Part shown: positions 5,321 through 5,420 of the stretch, in pieces
Position numbering within the stretch: position 1 is the first letter of the stretch
Layout of the letters: each line of letters starts with the position of its first letter
Assembly: GCA_944331945.1 (NCBI GenBank)
Contig: CALVJC010000079.1
Location: 1-5,420, forward strand
Length of the DNA: 5,420 bases
DNA from: an uncultured Bacilli bacterium
GTDB lineage: Bacteria; Bacillota_I; Bacilli_A; RF39; UBA660
Reading direction: 5' to 3'
Position numbers and translations under genes: made by a program
Notes under the pieces: model-generated
What the model was told of the DNA's origin: nothing
Database searches by the model: none
The model's input: only the letters and a program-made list of their open reading frames with translations

Positions 5321-5420
5321 ATGGATAAAAAAAGAATAATTGTTGTAATAGGCTTTTTATTAATATTAGTCGGAAGTATGATTGGTATTACGTATGCGGC
5401 TTTTTCCTATACCAAAACAG
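5321..5420 (+). CDS. N-terminus of a secreted or membrane-anchored surface protein (3' end outside window)
   Basis: The ATG at 5321 has an AAGGAG site at 5305-5310 and opens 33 codons that run off the window. The visible protein has a basic start (MDKKR), a hydrophobic core of about 20 residues (6-25) and then TYAAFSYTKT. This is a clear export signal or signal anchor; TYA followed by an aromatic residue is a plausible signal peptidase site after Ala26 or Ala27. The pattern of a short hydrophobic leader ending in a TYA-[AF]F-type motif resembles the starts of TasA/camelysin-like extracellular fibre proteins and related small surface proteins of Bacillota. Family assignment from 33 residues is only suggestive. 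It is set apart from divIB by its own terminator and promoter signals. Confidence 0.75.
   Translation, partial: MDKKRIIVVIGFLLILVGSMIGITYAAFSYTKT

Noticed and set aside
1..5420. Mollicute genetic code with TGA as Trp
   Set aside because: The phosphohexomutase and murG end in TGA within ATGA overlaps that fit normal protein ends, and Trp is encoded by TGG in the proteins, so the standard bacterial code fits.

Overview
The window is AT-rich DNA with strong purine-rich Shine-Dalgarno sites, U-tailed terminators and tightly packed co-directional genes, all on the + strand. It looks like a low-GC Bacillota chromosome, probably of the Bacilli or a related gut lineage close to the Mollicutes. The organism makes a peptidoglycan wall (murG, murB, divIB), and TGA is used as a stop at the ends of the phosphohexomutase gene and murG, so this is not a wall-less, code-4 mollicute. 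No species can be named from the sequence alone.

Layout. Positions 1-120 hold the end of an unrecognised gene, closed by an intrinsic terminator (141-180). An extended -10 promoter (211-239) then starts a two-gene unit: a phosphomannomutase/phosphoglucomutase (264-1655) and an unrecognised 178-residue soluble protein (1652-2188) that overlaps it by ATGA. This unit ends in a good hairpin terminator (2199-2224). Next comes a piece of the division and cell wall (dcw) cluster in the order found in Bacillus: murG (2268-3350), murB (3347-4252, ATGA overlap) and divIB/ftsQ (4257-4937). A weak terminator follows directly. No ftsA or ftsZ comes next, so the cluster is cut short here.

The 383-base stretch 4938-5320 holds no convincing gene but is dense in signals: a promoter-like pair (4992-5021), a 10-base palindrome, two 15-base direct repeats 24 bases apart, a run of nine G, an imperfect inverted repeat, a strong terminator (5198-5236), and a second promoter-like site inside a perfect inverted repeat. 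It is the least explained part of the window and may encode a short untranslated RNA or be the relic of a mobile element. At 5321 a secreted or membrane-anchored surface protein begins and runs off the end.

Working together: the phosphohexomutase supplies sugar 1-phosphates for nucleotide sugars and surface glycans. MurG builds lipid II, MurB makes UDP-MurNAc for its precursor, and DivIB sits in the divisome where new septal wall is made. The window is therefore mainly a cell-envelope region. I did not find a clear, previously undescribed multi-gene system. The best candidates for novelty are the unknown gene coupled to the phosphohexomutase and the structured intergenic region before the surface-protein gene.
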